Origin: Microbacterium sp. SZ1
Lineage (GTDB): Bacteria > Actinomycetota > Actinomycetes > Actinomycetales > Microbacteriaceae
Reading direction: 5' to 3'
NCBI RefSeq assembly: GCF_002362255.1
Contig: NZ_LPVV01000004.1
Location: 310,001-374,000, forward strand
Length of the DNA stretch: 64,000 nucleotides
The position numbers were made by a program, and so were the translations under genes. Below, piece by piece: positions 8,516-17,658 of this stretch. Position 1 is the first letter of the stretch. Each line of letters begins with the position of its first letter. The notes under the pieces were generated by a model. That model worked only from the letters and a program-made list of their open reading frames with translations, did no database searches and was not told the DNA's origin.

Positions 8516-9277
8516 GTGGCATCCAGTTACCTCGCACCGAAGGGCACGCCGGTCACGCTGCTCGAGTTCGAGCACAAGGGCGCGACCCTGATCGCCGAGT
8601 CGTTCGGCGAGGCAGGTCCGACCTTCCTGCTGCTGCACGGCATCGGCATGGGGCGCAGCGTCTACCTCGACGTGGTGCAGCGACTGCGCGGACGGGTCGT
8701 CGCACTCGACCTGCCCGGATTCGGCGAGGCGCCCGAGCCGAGCCGCACACTCACCATGGAGCGCCACGCCGACCTCGTCGCCGCGTATCTCCGCCACGCC
8801 GGTGAGGAGCCCGTCGTCGTGATCGGCCATTCGATGGGCAGCCAGATCGCGGCCGAGCTCGCCGCCCGGCATCCGTCGCTGGTGAAGGGCGTCGTGCTGG
8901 CCGGTCCGACCGTGAACAAGGCCGCACGCAACGTCGCCGCCCAGGCCCGCTACCTGCTCACCGATCTCGTGGGCGAACGCCCGCTCGTCATCTGGCGCGG
9001 AGCCCGCGAGTACCTGCGCGGCGGCCCGCACCTGATCCGCAAGATCCGCGCCACGGTGGTGCACGAGCCCGAAGACGCCTACGCGCGGATCGACCGTCCG
9101 GTGCTCGTGCTGCGCGGCGAAGACGACCCGCTCGCCCCCATGAGCTGGTGCCGAGAGATCATCGACGCGATCCCGGGAGCCGACCTGCAGGTCATCCCCG
9201 ACCACGGGCACGGCACGCTCATCAGCGACTCCGAGCCGGCCGCCGACCTCATCCAGGCCTTCGCCGACCGCCTCTGA
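8516..9277 (+). CDS. Alpha/beta hydrolase
   Basis: 253 aa. It shows the alpha/beta-hydrolase fold with oxyanion motif LHGIGMG (about residue 40), nucleophile elbow GHSMGS (about 105), acid residue in RGEDDPLAP (about 200) and a catalytic His in PDHGHGT (about 230). The family covers esterases, lipases, haloperoxidases and C-C hydrolases; the substrate is unknown. I place the start at GTG 8516: a -10-like TACCGT (8504-8509) lies exactly 6 nt upstream, the leaderless geometry seen at many genes here. An upstream extension of the frame is the shadow of the opposite-strand MFS gene. Confidence 0.85.
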   Translation: MASSYLAPKGTPVTLLEFEHKGATLIAESFGEAGPTFLLLHGIGMGRSVYLDVVQRLRGRVVALDLPGFGEAPEPSRTLTMERHADLVAAYLRHAGEEPVVVIGHSMGSQIAAELAARHPSLVKGVVLAGPTVNKAARNVAAQARYLLTDLVGERPLVIWRGAREYLRGGPHLIRKIRATVVHEPEDAYARIDRPVLVLRGEDDPLAPMSWCREIIDAIPGADLQVIPDHGHGTLISDSEPAADLIQAFADRL

Positions 9278-9306
9278 GGCCGTCGCCTTCTGCGGCCCGA
9301 GAGTCG

Positions 9307-9696
9307 TCAGCCCGCAGCGGGCGGCGTCTGCTTCGACTCGGCCAGCTCGTCGACGACGAGGCTGCGCTCGTCGGTGGTGCCGTTGCGGTATGCCTGGCGT
9401 CCGACCATGTGGGCCGACAGCGGAGCGGTCGCGAACTGCATGAGCACGATCGGCGCCACCAGCAGGAGCCCGACGAGGATGCTGCCGAGGGAGCCCATCG
9501 ACACCGCGATCGCGAGGCAGATCAGCGCGAGCCCGAGCACCTGCGGCTTGGTCGCCGCGTGCAGCCGGGACGGCACATCCCGGAAGCGCAGCAGACCGAC
9601 CGCGGCCGACAGGCACAGCACCGCGCCGAGCAGGATCAGCACGAGCACCGTCACGTCGACGACGCCCTTCGGGAGCGCGAGTTCGAACACGTTCAT
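9307..9696 (-). CDS. mnhG: Mrp Na+/H+ antiporter subunit G
   Basis: 129 aa, three transmembrane helices; the block LLRFRDVPSRLHAATKPQ is diagnostic of MnhG/PhaG. It is the last gene of the six-gene mrp operon and starts inside the mnhF stop (4-bp overlap). The subunit is needed for assembly of the hetero-oligomeric Mrp complex, which exchanges Na+ for H+ across the membrane. The C-terminus carries a ~30-residue polar tail. Confidence 0.9.
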   Translation of the reverse strand: MNVFELALPKGVVDVTVLVLILLGAVLCLSAAVGLLRFRDVPSRLHAATKPQVLGLALICLAIAVSMGSLGSILVGLLLVAPIVLMQFATAPLSAHMVGRQAYRNGTTDERSLVVDELAESKQTPPAAG

Positions 9697-9962
9697 GGCG
9701 TCGTGTTGTCCCTTCTCGCGACGAACCGTGCGACCGAGATCGACCCGAATACGCCGACGGCGGCGATGATCAGCATCACCGGGATCGTGCGGGTGTGTCC
9801 GTTGATCGCCATCTCGGCGCCGAGCACGCACATCACCTCGGTGAGGAGCACGTCGGACGCGACGGCACGGTCGAGGATCGAGGGACCGCGCACGATCCGG
9901 ACGATCGTGAGGATCGCCGCGACACCGAACACGACCATGACGACCAGGAGCAGGGTGTTCAT
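9693..9962 (-). CDS. mnhF: Mrp Na+/H+ antiporter subunit F
   Basis: 89 aa, three transmembrane helices, with the family block RIVRGPSILDRAVASDVLL. ATG 9962 overlaps the mnhE stop by 4 bp, which fixes the start. MnhF is a small integral subunit of the Mrp antiporter; in homologous systems it also affects bile-salt or cholate export. No unusual feature. Confidence 0.9.
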   Translation of the reverse strand: MNTLLLVVMVVFGVAAILTIVRIVRGPSILDRAVASDVLLTEVMCVLGAEMAINGHTRTIPVMLIIAAVGVFGSISVARFVARRDNTTP

Positions 9963-10537
9963 CGGGCACCGCCCTTCGCCGCGCGCTCGTCTGCCTTGAG
10001 AGCACGGTACTGCGACGGCGCCCCGAGCGCCCGCACGATGCGGCGCTCCCACCGCAGCACGCCCTCGCGCTGCTTCTCGACGTCATCGGCCGACCGCACG
10101 CCGATCACGTGCAGGTACAGGATGCGGCGGTCGCGGTCGGCCTCGACGATCAGCGACCCGGGAATCAGCGACGACACCACGGACACGTGCGTCATCATCA
10201 GGTCGTCGGCGTATCGCAGGGGCACCGCGATGATCGCCGCGCCGGGCTGATGCCGGAAGTCGAACACCTGCGCCGTCACGGCCAGCGCTCCCCTGATCAT
10301 CGCCGCCAGGAACTGCACGACGAACAGAGCGCCGTACCAGAGGTTGATGCGCCCCGACAGCTCGACGGTCGGCAGCCGGAACACGCGGGTGACGAACACG
10401 GCGACGACGAGTCCGGAGAGGAAGGCCAGCACCGTGAACTGGCTCCACAGCAGCATCCAGAGCACGACGAGCCACGCGAGGAACGGCAGCTGCACGCCGA
10501 TGTCGCGCCAGATGTGGTGCCCCGTCTCCTTGGTCAT
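9959..10537 (-). CDS. mnhE: Mrp Na+/H+ antiporter subunit E
   Basis: 192 aa. It has two to four N-terminal hydrophobic helices, then the MnhE domain blocks FRHQPGAAIIAVPLRY, SLIPGSLIVEAD and LYLHVIGV. ATG 10537 overlaps the mnhD stop by 4 bp; a much longer upstream open frame is a shadow of mnhD. The C-terminal ~30 residues are basic and cytoplasmic. Confidence 0.9.
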   Translation of the reverse strand: MTKETGHHIWRDIGVQLPFLAWLVVLWMLLWSQFTVLAFLSGLVVAVFVTRVFRLPTVELSGRINLWYGALFVVQFLAAMIRGALAVTAQVFDFRHQPGAAIIAVPLRYADDLMMTHVSVVSSLIPGSLIVEADRDRRILYLHVIGVRSADDVEKQREGVLRWERRIVRALGAPSQYRALKADERAAKGGAR

Positions 10538-12087
10538 CCCTCCACCTCGCCTTCCAGCTGCACGAGGTTGACGGGTTCGAGCAGCACGGCGCCGATGCGA
10601 TCGCACAGCGCGTAGAGGGGTCCGGCGAAGACGGTCAGCGCGACCGTGACGCCGACCATGCCGGCGGTCGCGACCGTCATGATCTTCGGGATGCGGCGGC
10701 GCTCCTGCTGCTCGTCGGCGGCGGGTGCGTTCCCGAGGTACGAGATGCGGCCCTCGGTCTCGGCGGAGTCCTCCTCCTCGCGCCAGAACGCGAGGTTCCA
10801 CGCGCGCATGAGGGCGTAGAGCGTGAGGAGCGAGGTCACGATGCCGCCGACGATCAGCACGATCATCAGGGGTGTGCCCACCGAGGCGGCCGCCTCGAAC
10901 AGCGCGAACTTGCCGATGAATCCGGAGAAGGGCGGGAGTCCGCCGAGGTTGATCGCGGGGATGAAGTAGAGCACGGCTATCACCGGCGCGACCTTGAGCA
11001 GGCCCTTCACCCGCAGGATCGACGTGCTGCCCGCGCGGCGCTCGATGAGGCCGACCGCGAGGAACAGCGTCGTCTGCACGACGATGTGGTGGACGATGTA
11101 GTAGACCGTCGCCCCGATCGCCGCGGGTGTCGCGATCGCGAGACCGAAGATCATGTAGCCGACGTGGCTGACGAGCGTGAACGAGAGGATCCGCTTCAGC
11201 TCGGCCTGAGCGACCGCGCCGAGCACGCCCACGATCATGGTCGCCAGGGCGATGATGAGCAGCAGCGTGTCGATGCTGTTCTCGGCGAAGAGCTGCGTCT
11301 CGGTGCGGATCAGCGCGTACACGCCGACCTTCGTGAGCAGTCCGGCGAAGACGGCGGTGACGGGCGCCGGCGCGGTCGGGTAGGAGTCGGGCAGCCAGAA
11401 CGACACCGGGAAGATGGCCGCCTTGATGCCGAACGCCACGACGAGCATGAGGTGCAGCACGAGCTGCGTCTCCTGCGGCAGCTCGGTCATCCGCTCGGCG
11501 ATCTGCGCCATGTTCACGGTGCCGAGCGCGCCGTAGATCATCGCGATCGACGCGAGGAAGAGGATCGACGACACGAGCGACACGACGATGTACACGGCGC
11601 CGGTGCGGATGCGCGACTCGGTGCTGCCGAGCGTGATGAGCACGTACGACGCGACGAGCAGGATCTCGAATCCGACGTAGAGGTTGAAGAGGTCGCCCGC
11701 GATGAAGGCGTTGAAGATGCCGGCCGCGAGGATCAGGTACGAGGGGTTGAAGATCGAGATCGGCGTCTCGTCGGTGCCGTCGGCCGCTCCCTGACCGATC
11801 GAGAAAAGGAGGACCGCGAGCAGCACGATGCTCGAGACGAGCACGAGCAGGGCCGCGAGCCGGTCGACGTAGAGCACGATGCCGAACGGCACCGGCCACC
11901 CGCCCACCGAGACCGCGAGGGGCGACCCCGCATCCACCACCACGAGCAGCACGGCGGCGATCACCGAGACGATCGCGAGCGTCGCGACCGTGACGAAGAC
12001 CTGTAGGCGCGCGTTCCGGCCGAACACGAGCGTGACGGCGGCGCCCAGCAGGGGCAGGGCGACGAGGAGAGGGACGAGTGCACTCAT
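10534..12087 (-). CDS. mnhD: Mrp Na+/H+ antiporter subunit D (complex I NuoN/M-like)
   Basis: 517 aa, about 14 transmembrane helices. The proton-translocating core seen in NADH dehydrogenase antiporter-like subunits is present: FLWVGFEIL-type segment (FNLYVGFEILLVASY), the Lys helix HLMLVVAFGIKAAIFPVSFWLPD, and AELKRILSFTLVSHVGYM. A polar loop (about 440-465) precedes the last helices. The start ATG 12087 overlaps mnhC by 4 bp. With MnhA it forms the ion-translocation path of the complex. Confidence 0.93.
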   Translation of the reverse strand: MSALVPLLVALPLLGAAVTLVFGRNARLQVFVTVATLAIVSVIAAVLLVVVDAGSPLAVSVGGWPVPFGIVLYVDRLAALLVLVSSIVLLAVLLFSIGQGAADGTDETPISIFNPSYLILAAGIFNAFIAGDLFNLYVGFEILLVASYVLITLGSTESRIRTGAVYIVVSLVSSILFLASIAMIYGALGTVNMAQIAERMTELPQETQLVLHLMLVVAFGIKAAIFPVSFWLPDSYPTAPAPVTAVFAGLLTKVGVYALIRTETQLFAENSIDTLLLIIALATMIVGVLGAVAQAELKRILSFTLVSHVGYMIFGLAIATPAAIGATVYYIVHHIVVQTTLFLAVGLIERRAGSTSILRVKGLLKVAPVIAVLYFIPAINLGGLPPFSGFIGKFALFEAAASVGTPLMIVLIVGGIVTSLLTLYALMRAWNLAFWREEEDSAETEGRISYLGNAPAADEQQERRRIPKIMTVATAGMVGVTVALTVFAGPLYALCDRIGAVLLEPVNLVQLEGEVEG

Positions 12088-12842
12088 CGGCTGTCCTCCC
12101 CGCCTTCTCGGTGCTCGGGTGCGTTGTCGTCGGATGCGGTGTCGGATGCCGTGTCTCGCGCCGCATCCGCGGCATCCGTCTCGTGGGCGTCGGAGGCGTG
12201 CGTGTCGGCGTCTGTGCGGAAGTCGCGGTCGTCGTCGGGCGGAGCCGATTCGGCGGAGAGGACGGATGCCGCAGCGCCCGCCTCTTCCGCGTCGTCGGTG
12301 TCGGCGCTGCCCTCCGCGTCGCGGCCCTCGGGCGACCACGAGCTCGGGCGGTCGACCGGGGCGTCGTCGTGGATCGCCGCGTTGTCACGCATGTGCAGCA
12401 CCGTGATCGGCGAGGTCTCCACGCCGACGAAGTCGGTGGTCGCGTCGTCGTCGCCGGTCTCGGACTCGTCGTCCATGAGGTCTTCGTCGGCGTCGGTGCG
12501 CTCGCGGAGCGCGATGTCGGCCTCGTCGTCCTCGACCGTGTCGGCCTGGCCGAGCTGCCAGGAGCGGTAGATGAGGGCGAGGAGGAAGGCCGAGACCGCG
12601 AAGGTGATGACGATCGCGGTGAGGGTGAGCGCCTGCGGCAGCGGATCGCTCACATCGCCGTCGGCGTCGTAGAACGGCGCGCGCCCGGGGACGCCCATGA
12701 CGATCAGCAGCAGCAGATTCGTGGCGTTGCCCAGCAGCAGGAAGCCGATGAGCACGCGGGTCAGGCTGCGCTCGAGCATCGCGTACACGCCGCACGCGAA
12801 GAGCACGGCCATGATGGCGATCAGGGTGACGGACACGTCCAT
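12084..12842 (-). CDS. mnhC: Mrp Na+/H+ antiporter subunit C with long acidic C-terminal tail
   Basis: 252 aa. Residues 1-110 are a normal three-helix MnhC (NuoK-like): ACGVYAMLERSLTRVLIGFLLLGNATNLLL, then DPLPQALTLTAIVITFAVSAFLLAL. Residues ~112-252 are an extra, strongly acidic Asp/Glu/Ala/Ser/Thr-rich tail (ADTVEDDEADIALRERTDAD ... EHREGGEDSR), predicted disordered and cytoplasmic. Most MnhC proteins are about 110-180 aa. ATG 12842 shares one base with the mnhA stop (TGATG) and the stop overlaps mnhD, so the tail is in frame and not an artefact of a missed stop. Confidence 0.88.
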   Translation of the reverse strand: MDVSVTLIAIMAVLFACGVYAMLERSLTRVLIGFLLLGNATNLLLLIVMGVPGRAPFYDADGDVSDPLPQALTLTAIVITFAVSAFLLALIYRSWQLGQADTVEDDEADIALRERTDADEDLMDDESETGDDDATTDFVGVETSPITVLHMRDNAAIHDDAPVDRPSSWSPEGRDAEGSADTDDAEEAGAAASVLSAESAPPDDDRDFRTDADTHASDAHETDAADAARDTASDTASDDNAPEHREGGEDSR

Positions 12843-15784
12843 CAGATCGTCACCCCCCGCTCGCGCAGCTCCTGGGTCTGCCGGTCGACCTCGGCGCCGA
12901 GGCTGCGCAGCACGTCGAGCACGAGCCCGATGACGACGAGGTACACGCCGACGTCGAAGATCGTCGAGGTGACGAACTCCATGTGGCCGATGCCGGGGAT
13001 CTCCCACTCCCAGAACGTGCTGGTGAGCGGCGCCTGCCCGAAGAACAGGGGCACGACGGCCGCGCCGACCGCGAGGATGAGCCCGGCGCCGAGCAGGCGT
13101 CCGGCATCCGTGGGAGCGGCCGCGCCGAGCTCCCAGCGTCCGCCCGCGATGTAGCGCATGACGAGGGCCATGCCCGCGACGAGCCCGCCGGCGAAGCCGC
13201 CACCAGGGAGGTTGTGCCCGGCGAACAGGAGGAAGATCGATACGACGATGATCGTGTGGAACAGGATGCGGACGATCACCTCGAGCAGGATCGACCTGTT
13301 CTCAGGCTTCATCTTGGGGCCGCCGACGAGCCAGGCGCGGGGGCTGCTCTCGTTCTGCGACGTCTGGAAACGGATGCCGTCGGTCGTCTCGACGAGGGGG
13401 CGGCTGAGCGTGCGGCGGCGCTTGGCCTTCGGGAGCGTCTTGGTGGAGGCGAGCATGTCGGCCCGGTGCGTCACGAACACGAGCGACGCGACGCCGGTCG
13501 CGGCGAGCACGAGCACCGAGAGCTCGCCCATGGTGTCCCATCCGCGAAGGTCGACCAGGGCGACGTTGACGACGTTCTTGCCGTGGCCGATCTCGTACGC
13601 CAGTTTCGGGAACGTCTCGGAGATCGGCGCCGCGACCCGCGACTGCGTCGCCACGATCGCGATCCAGGCCATCGTCAGGCCGGCGCCGATCGCGAGCAGC
13701 GCGCGCGGGACGCGGCCGACCGACGCGTTGTGCTCGCCGAGACGCGCGGGCAGCCGACGCAGCACGAGCGCGAAGGTCACGAGCGTCACCGTCTCGATGA
13801 GGATCTGCGTCAGCGCGAGGTCGGGGGCGCCGCTCGTCGCGAAGAGCACGACCATGCCGAGGCCCGTGACCGAGACGAGCACGACGCCCGTGTAGCGCTT
13901 GCGCGCCCGCACCGCGATCACACCGGCGACGGCCATGAGCGGGGCGACGACGATCTGCACGGGGGTGTGCCAGGCGGAGAGCTGGAACCGGTCGATGTCG
14001 CTCGCGAGCAGCGCGGTGATCTCGGCGGCGACGAAGACCACGAAGATCGTGCCGACGTACACCGGCAGCGAACCGCGCTGGGTCAGGCTCGTGCTGAGCA
14101 CCGACAGGCGGTCGACGCCGCGCACCACGAGGTAGTACGCGTCGGCCGCGGTGAACGGCAGCAGGCGGGACCTGCGGTCCCAGCCCGAGCGCACGGTCAG
14201 CAGGAACAGCGCCGCTCCGAGCAGGACCGTGAGGATCGAGATGCCGAGTGCCGGCTCCAGTCCGTGCCAGAGCGCGAGATGACCCGGCCCCTCGATCGCT
14301 TCGCCAGCATGGTCGAGACCCGGCGTCGCGGTGAGCGCGTACCCCTGCAGCGCCTTGTCGATCGCGGGCGCGCCGATGCCGGCGGCCAGCGTGACGCCGG
14401 CGAGGATGATCGGCGCCGAGAGGAAGCCGACGGGCGGGTCGGGCCAGACGGTGTCGGGGATGCGGTCGCCCATCGCGTCGCGCTTGCTCCAGAACGCACC
14501 CCAGAGGAAGCGGATGCCGTATGCCGCTGTGAGCATAGAACCCAGGCTCACGCCGATGATCGCCACGACACCCCATGTCGAGCCGCCGATCGCGTCGTCG
14601 AGCAGGGCCGTGAGCGTCGACTCCTTCGCCACGAATCCGATGGTGGGCGCGATGCCCGCCATCGAGGCGACCGAGATGAATGCCGCGGTCGCCATGACGG
14701 GTGCCTGGCGGCCGACTCCGCTGAGCTCGGTGATGTCACGCGTCGAGAGCTGCCGGTCGATCACGCCGACGATGAGGAACAGCGCCGACTTGAAGAGCGC
14801 GTGGCCGATGACCAGCGCGAGTCCGGCGAGGGCGCTGGCCTGCGTGCCGTAGCCCACGACGACCGCGAAGAAGCCGAGCTGGCTCACGGTGCCGAAGGCG
14901 AGGATGCGTTTGAGGTCGGTCTCGCGCAGCGCCTGGAATCCGCCGAGGAGCATGGTGACGATGCCGAGCGAGATGATGATCGGGCGCCATGGCCCGCTGA
15001 ACGCGAAGATCGGCGCGAACCGGGCGATGAGGTAGATGCCCGCCTTCACCATCGCGGCCGCGTGCAGGTACGCGCTCACGGGAGTCGGCGCGGCCATCGC
15101 GCCGGGCAGCCAGAAGTGGAACGGGAAGATCGCGGACTTGCTGATCGCCCCGACGAGGAGCATCACGATCGCCGCATCCACCATCGGTCCGCTCGGTGCG
15201 AGCTCCAGGATCTCGCGGATGCTGCCCGTTCCCGCATCCACCACGAGGAGTACGACGCCGATGAACATCACGAGTCCGCCGAGCGTCGTCACGAGCAGCG
15301 CCTGCAGGGCGGCACGACGGCTGGCGGCGCGACGGCGGTAGTGGCCGATGAGCAGGTACGACAGGATGCTCGTGACTTCCCAGAACATGACGAGCATGAC
15401 GAGGTCATCGGTGAGCACCAGGCCGTACATCGCGCCGGCGAACGCGAGCAGCACCGCGGAGAACTGCCCGATACCCGCGGAGTCGTCGTGGAAGTACCAC
15501 CGGCAGTACAGGAGCACGAGGGCGCCGACACCGGTGACGATGAGGGTCAGGACCCAGCCCAGTACGTCCATGTGCATCGACATGTTCAGTCCGAGCTGGG
15601 GGATCCACGGCACGGACACGAACGGCGCCGGGCCGTCGAGCACCTGCGGAGTGAGCACGAGCGCGTGGGTGAATGCCGCTGCGGGAATGAGCGCGGCGAC
15701 CGCGAAGGCCTGAGCCCCCAGCCAGCGCACCAGAACGGGCATCAGAAGCGACCCGAGGAGGAACACGGCGAGGAGCGTCAGCAT
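12842..15784 (-). CDS. mnhA: Mrp Na+/H+ antiporter subunit A fused to B
   Basis: 980 aa, more than 20 transmembrane helices. Blocks in order: NuoL-like antiporter core (about 60-420; the Lys helix is VGAISKSAIFPFHFWLPGAM, followed by HAAAMVKAGIYL and LRETDLKRILAFGTVSQLGF), the MrpA C-terminal/DUF4040 segment (about 620-690, GAPDLALTQILIETVTLVTF), and an MnhB domain (about 825-975, HNLPGGGFAGGLVAG). MrpA/B fusions are common in actinobacteria. It is the first gene of the mrp operon. The family uses the proton gradient to export Na+ in salt and alkali tolerance. Confidence 0.93.
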   Translation of the reverse strand: MLTLLAVFLLGSLLMPVLVRWLGAQAFAVAALIPAAAFTHALVLTPQVLDGPAPFVSVPWIPQLGLNMSMHMDVLGWVLTLIVTGVGALVLLYCRWYFHDDSAGIGQFSAVLLAFAGAMYGLVLTDDLVMLVMFWEVTSILSYLLIGHYRRRAASRRAALQALLVTTLGGLVMFIGVVLLVVDAGTGSIREILELAPSGPMVDAAIVMLLVGAISKSAIFPFHFWLPGAMAAPTPVSAYLHAAAMVKAGIYLIARFAPIFAFSGPWRPIIISLGIVTMLLGGFQALRETDLKRILAFGTVSQLGFFAVVVGYGTQASALAGLALVIGHALFKSALFLIVGVIDRQLSTRDITELSGVGRQAPVMATAAFISVASMAGIAPTIGFVAKESTLTALLDDAIGGSTWGVVAIIGVSLGSMLTAAYGIRFLWGAFWSKRDAMGDRIPDTVWPDPPVGFLSAPIILAGVTLAAGIGAPAIDKALQGYALTATPGLDHAGEAIEGPGHLALWHGLEPALGISILTVLLGAALFLLTVRSGWDRRSRLLPFTAADAYYLVVRGVDRLSVLSTSLTQRGSLPVYVGTIFVVFVAAEITALLASDIDRFQLSAWHTPVQIVVAPLMAVAGVIAVRARKRYTGVVLVSVTGLGMVVLFATSGAPDLALTQILIETVTLVTFALVLRRLPARLGEHNASVGRVPRALLAIGAGLTMAWIAIVATQSRVAAPISETFPKLAYEIGHGKNVVNVALVDLRGWDTMGELSVLVLAATGVASLVFVTHRADMLASTKTLPKAKRRRTLSRPLVETTDGIRFQTSQNESSPRAWLVGGPKMKPENRSILLEVIVRILFHTIIVVSIFLLFAGHNLPGGGFAGGLVAGMALVMRYIAGGRWELGAAAPTDAGRLLGAGLILAVGAAVVPLFFGQAPLTSTFWEWEIPGIGHMEFVTSTIFDVGVYLVVIGLVLDVLRSLGAEVDRQTQELRERGVTI

Positions 15785-15856
15785 AAGCGGCTCCTCAAAG
15801 CTCGTCGGCCGAGATCGGCTCAGGCGGGCGGGTGTCGCTGTCCAGTTTACCCGGCG

Positions 15857-16606
15857 TTAGGAAGTCGTAAGGCCGCGGGTCTCGGATTGCTCCGCTTCGG
15901 AGTTCCGCGCGAGCGCAGGACCGAGCCGTTCGTAGGACTGCGCGATGTGGGCGCGCATCGCCTCGGCCGCGGCATCCGCGTCGCGTCGGCGAAGCGCCTC
16001 GAGGATGCTCTCGTGCTCCCTGACCGTGTCGTCTTCGAAGTCGTGACGGAAGTTCAGCCGATAGAGGTGCATGTGCGAGCGCAGCCGCACGATCGCCTCG
16101 GCCAGCAGCGGGCTGTCGGCGTGCTCGGCGATGAGGTGGTGGAAGTGGAGGTCCTCGTCGATGAACCGGCGGTAGTTGCGGAAGCGCTCGTCCTCATTCG
16201 GATCGGATGCCGCGCGCATCTGCGCCACCGACTCCGCCAGCTCCGACTCGGTGCGGTCGTCGATGTGCCCCGAGGCACGCCGAGCGGCCTCCGGTTCGAG
16301 GAGCTCGCGCATGTCGTAGAGGTCCCTCAACCCTCGGGCGTCGAGCAGCGGGGCGGCGACGTATCCCTTGAGAGCGCGCTTCGCGACGAGCCCCTCCGCC
16401 TCGAGCCGCGTGAGAGCCTCCCGGACGGGCGTGGGCGACACGTCGAGGTCCCTGGCGACGGCGTCGATGTTGACGCGAGCACCCGGGTCGATCACGCGGT
16501 CCATGAGCAGTCCGAGCACCGCGTCGTAGACGTCGTCGACGAGGGCGCGTCGCGCGGGGAGCGGGCGCGGTCCGCGGGCCTCGTCGTCGCTGAACATGAG
16601 TCTCAT
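15857..16606 (-). CDS. GntR family regulator, FadR/FCD subfamily
   Basis: 249 aa. N-terminal winged helix (about residues 20-85: VARDLDVSPTPVREALTRLEAEGLV) and a C-terminal FCD ligand/metal domain (about 90-225) with DLHFHHLIAEHADSPLL and a later His cluster. ATG 16606 overlaps the aldo/keto reductase stop by 4 bp (ATGA), so it is the last gene of the fucoside operon and the likely regulator of that operon and of the divergent fucosidase promoter at about 23.4 kb. Sugar acids are typical FCD effectors; here L-fuconate or a downstream acid is a guess. Confidence 0.85.
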   Translation of the reverse strand: MRLMFSDDEARGPRPLPARRALVDDVYDAVLGLLMDRVIDPGARVNIDAVARDLDVSPTPVREALTRLEAEGLVAKRALKGYVAAPLLDARGLRDLYDMRELLEPEAARRASGHIDDRTESELAESVAQMRAASDPNEDERFRNYRRFIDEDLHFHHLIAEHADSPLLAEAIVRLRSHMHLYRLNFRHDFEDDTVREHESILEALRRRDADAAAEAMRAHIAQSYERLGPALARNSEAEQSETRGLTTS

Positions 16607-17658
16607 CGTACGGGCTGCCCTTCGCCCTCATAACGGGGGCGCGCGGACGCCGGATTCGCGAGCACCGACGGAGAGTGGCTGATCAGACCGAGTTCCCGGA
16701 GTTCGTCCCAGAGGTCGGCGGCGACGGGACGCTCCAGCAGACCACTGTTCCGGGAGATCTGCTCGGCGCTCGCTCCGCCGAGCACGACGGCCGCCACCGC
16801 CGGATGGGAGAGCGGGTACTGCACCGCGAGCTCGGGGAGCGTGTGCCCGTGGCGAGCGGCGACGCGCGCGATCGCCCGGGCACGCGCGACGATCCGCTCC
16901 CCGGCCGGCCCGTAGTCGAACATCGCGCCGGGCGCCGGGTCGTCCGTCGCGAGGATGCCGGAATTGAACACCGCGGCGGCGAGCACGCTGACACCCCGCT
17001 CCTCCGCGGCGGGCAGCAGGTCGTCGGCGGCGGATTCGTCGAGCAGCGTCCACCGTCCGGCGATCATCATCACGTCGGCATCCGTCTCGCGCACGAAGCG
17101 GGCGGGCATCGCGCTCTGGTTCATGCCCGCCCCGAACGACGTGATCACGCCTTGGTCGCGGAGCTCCGCGAGCGCGGGAAACGCGCCGTCGAGCGCCTCC
17201 CGCTCGAACTCGTCGGGGTCGTGCACCAGCACGATGTCGACGCGGTCGAGGCCCAGCCGCGTCAGCGAGTCCTCGATCGAGCGCAGCACGCCGTCGCGCG
17301 AGTAGTCGCTGACCCGACGGTGGTCGGACGGCACGTCGAAGAGGTTCTCCAGATCCGTGCGGCCATCGGCATCCTGCGGCACGAGGAGCCGCCCCACCTT
17401 CGTCGAGACGAGCAACTCGTCTCGCGGCAGGGCACGCAGCCCCTCACCCAGCCGTCGCTCCGCGAGCCCGAGGCCGTAGTGCGGGGCGACGTCGAAGTAC
17501 CGTACGCCGCTGTCCCACGCCGCGGGGACGATCGCCGGCCACTCGTCGTCGCTGAGCGCGCGGTAGAGGTTGCCGAGTGCGGCGGCGCCGTAGCCGACGG
17601 GCGGGGCGGCGAGTCCCCCGCGCCCGATGGCGACGGGTGGGGCATCGAGGAGGCTCAT
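16603..17658 (-). CDS. Aldo/keto reductase, probable L-fucose (D-threo-aldose) 1-dehydrogenase
   Basis: 351 aa. The aldo/keto-reductase tetrad is visible: Asp and Tyr in YFDVAPHYG, Lys in VSTKVGR, His in IVLVHDPDE. The N-terminus (LAAPPVGYGAAALGNLYRAL) and the length fit the D-threo-aldose/L-fucose dehydrogenase branch, which oxidises the sugar C1 to a lactone with NAD(P)+. It lies between the enolase-superfamily dehydratase (4-bp overlap) and the GntR gene (4-bp overlap), so a role in non-phosphorylating L-fucose oxidation is strongly suggested by context. The substrate is inferred. Confidence 0.75.
   Translation of the reverse strand: MSLLDAPPVAIGRGGLAAPPVGYGAAALGNLYRALSDDEWPAIVPAAWDSGVRYFDVAPHYGLGLAERRLGEGLRALPRDELLVSTKVGRLLVPQDADGRTDLENLFDVPSDHRRVSDYSRDGVLRSIEDSLTRLGLDRVDIVLVHDPDEFEREALDGAFPALAELRDQGVITSFGAGMNQSAMPARFVRETDADVMMIAGRWTLLDESAADDLLPAAEERGVSVLAAAVFNSGILATDDPAPGAMFDYGPAGERIVARARAIARVAARHGHTLPELAVQYPLSHPAVAAVVLGGASAEQISRNSGLLERPVAADLWDELRELGLISHSPSVLANPASARPRYEGEGQPVR

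Noticed and set aside
12983-16633. Very long plus-strand open frame (about 1216 codons) opposite mnhA and the GntR gene
   Set aside because: Its translation is dominated by Arg, Glu, His and Asp with no recognisable domain, and it lies exactly antisense to genes with clear motifs; a known artefact of high-GC codon bias.
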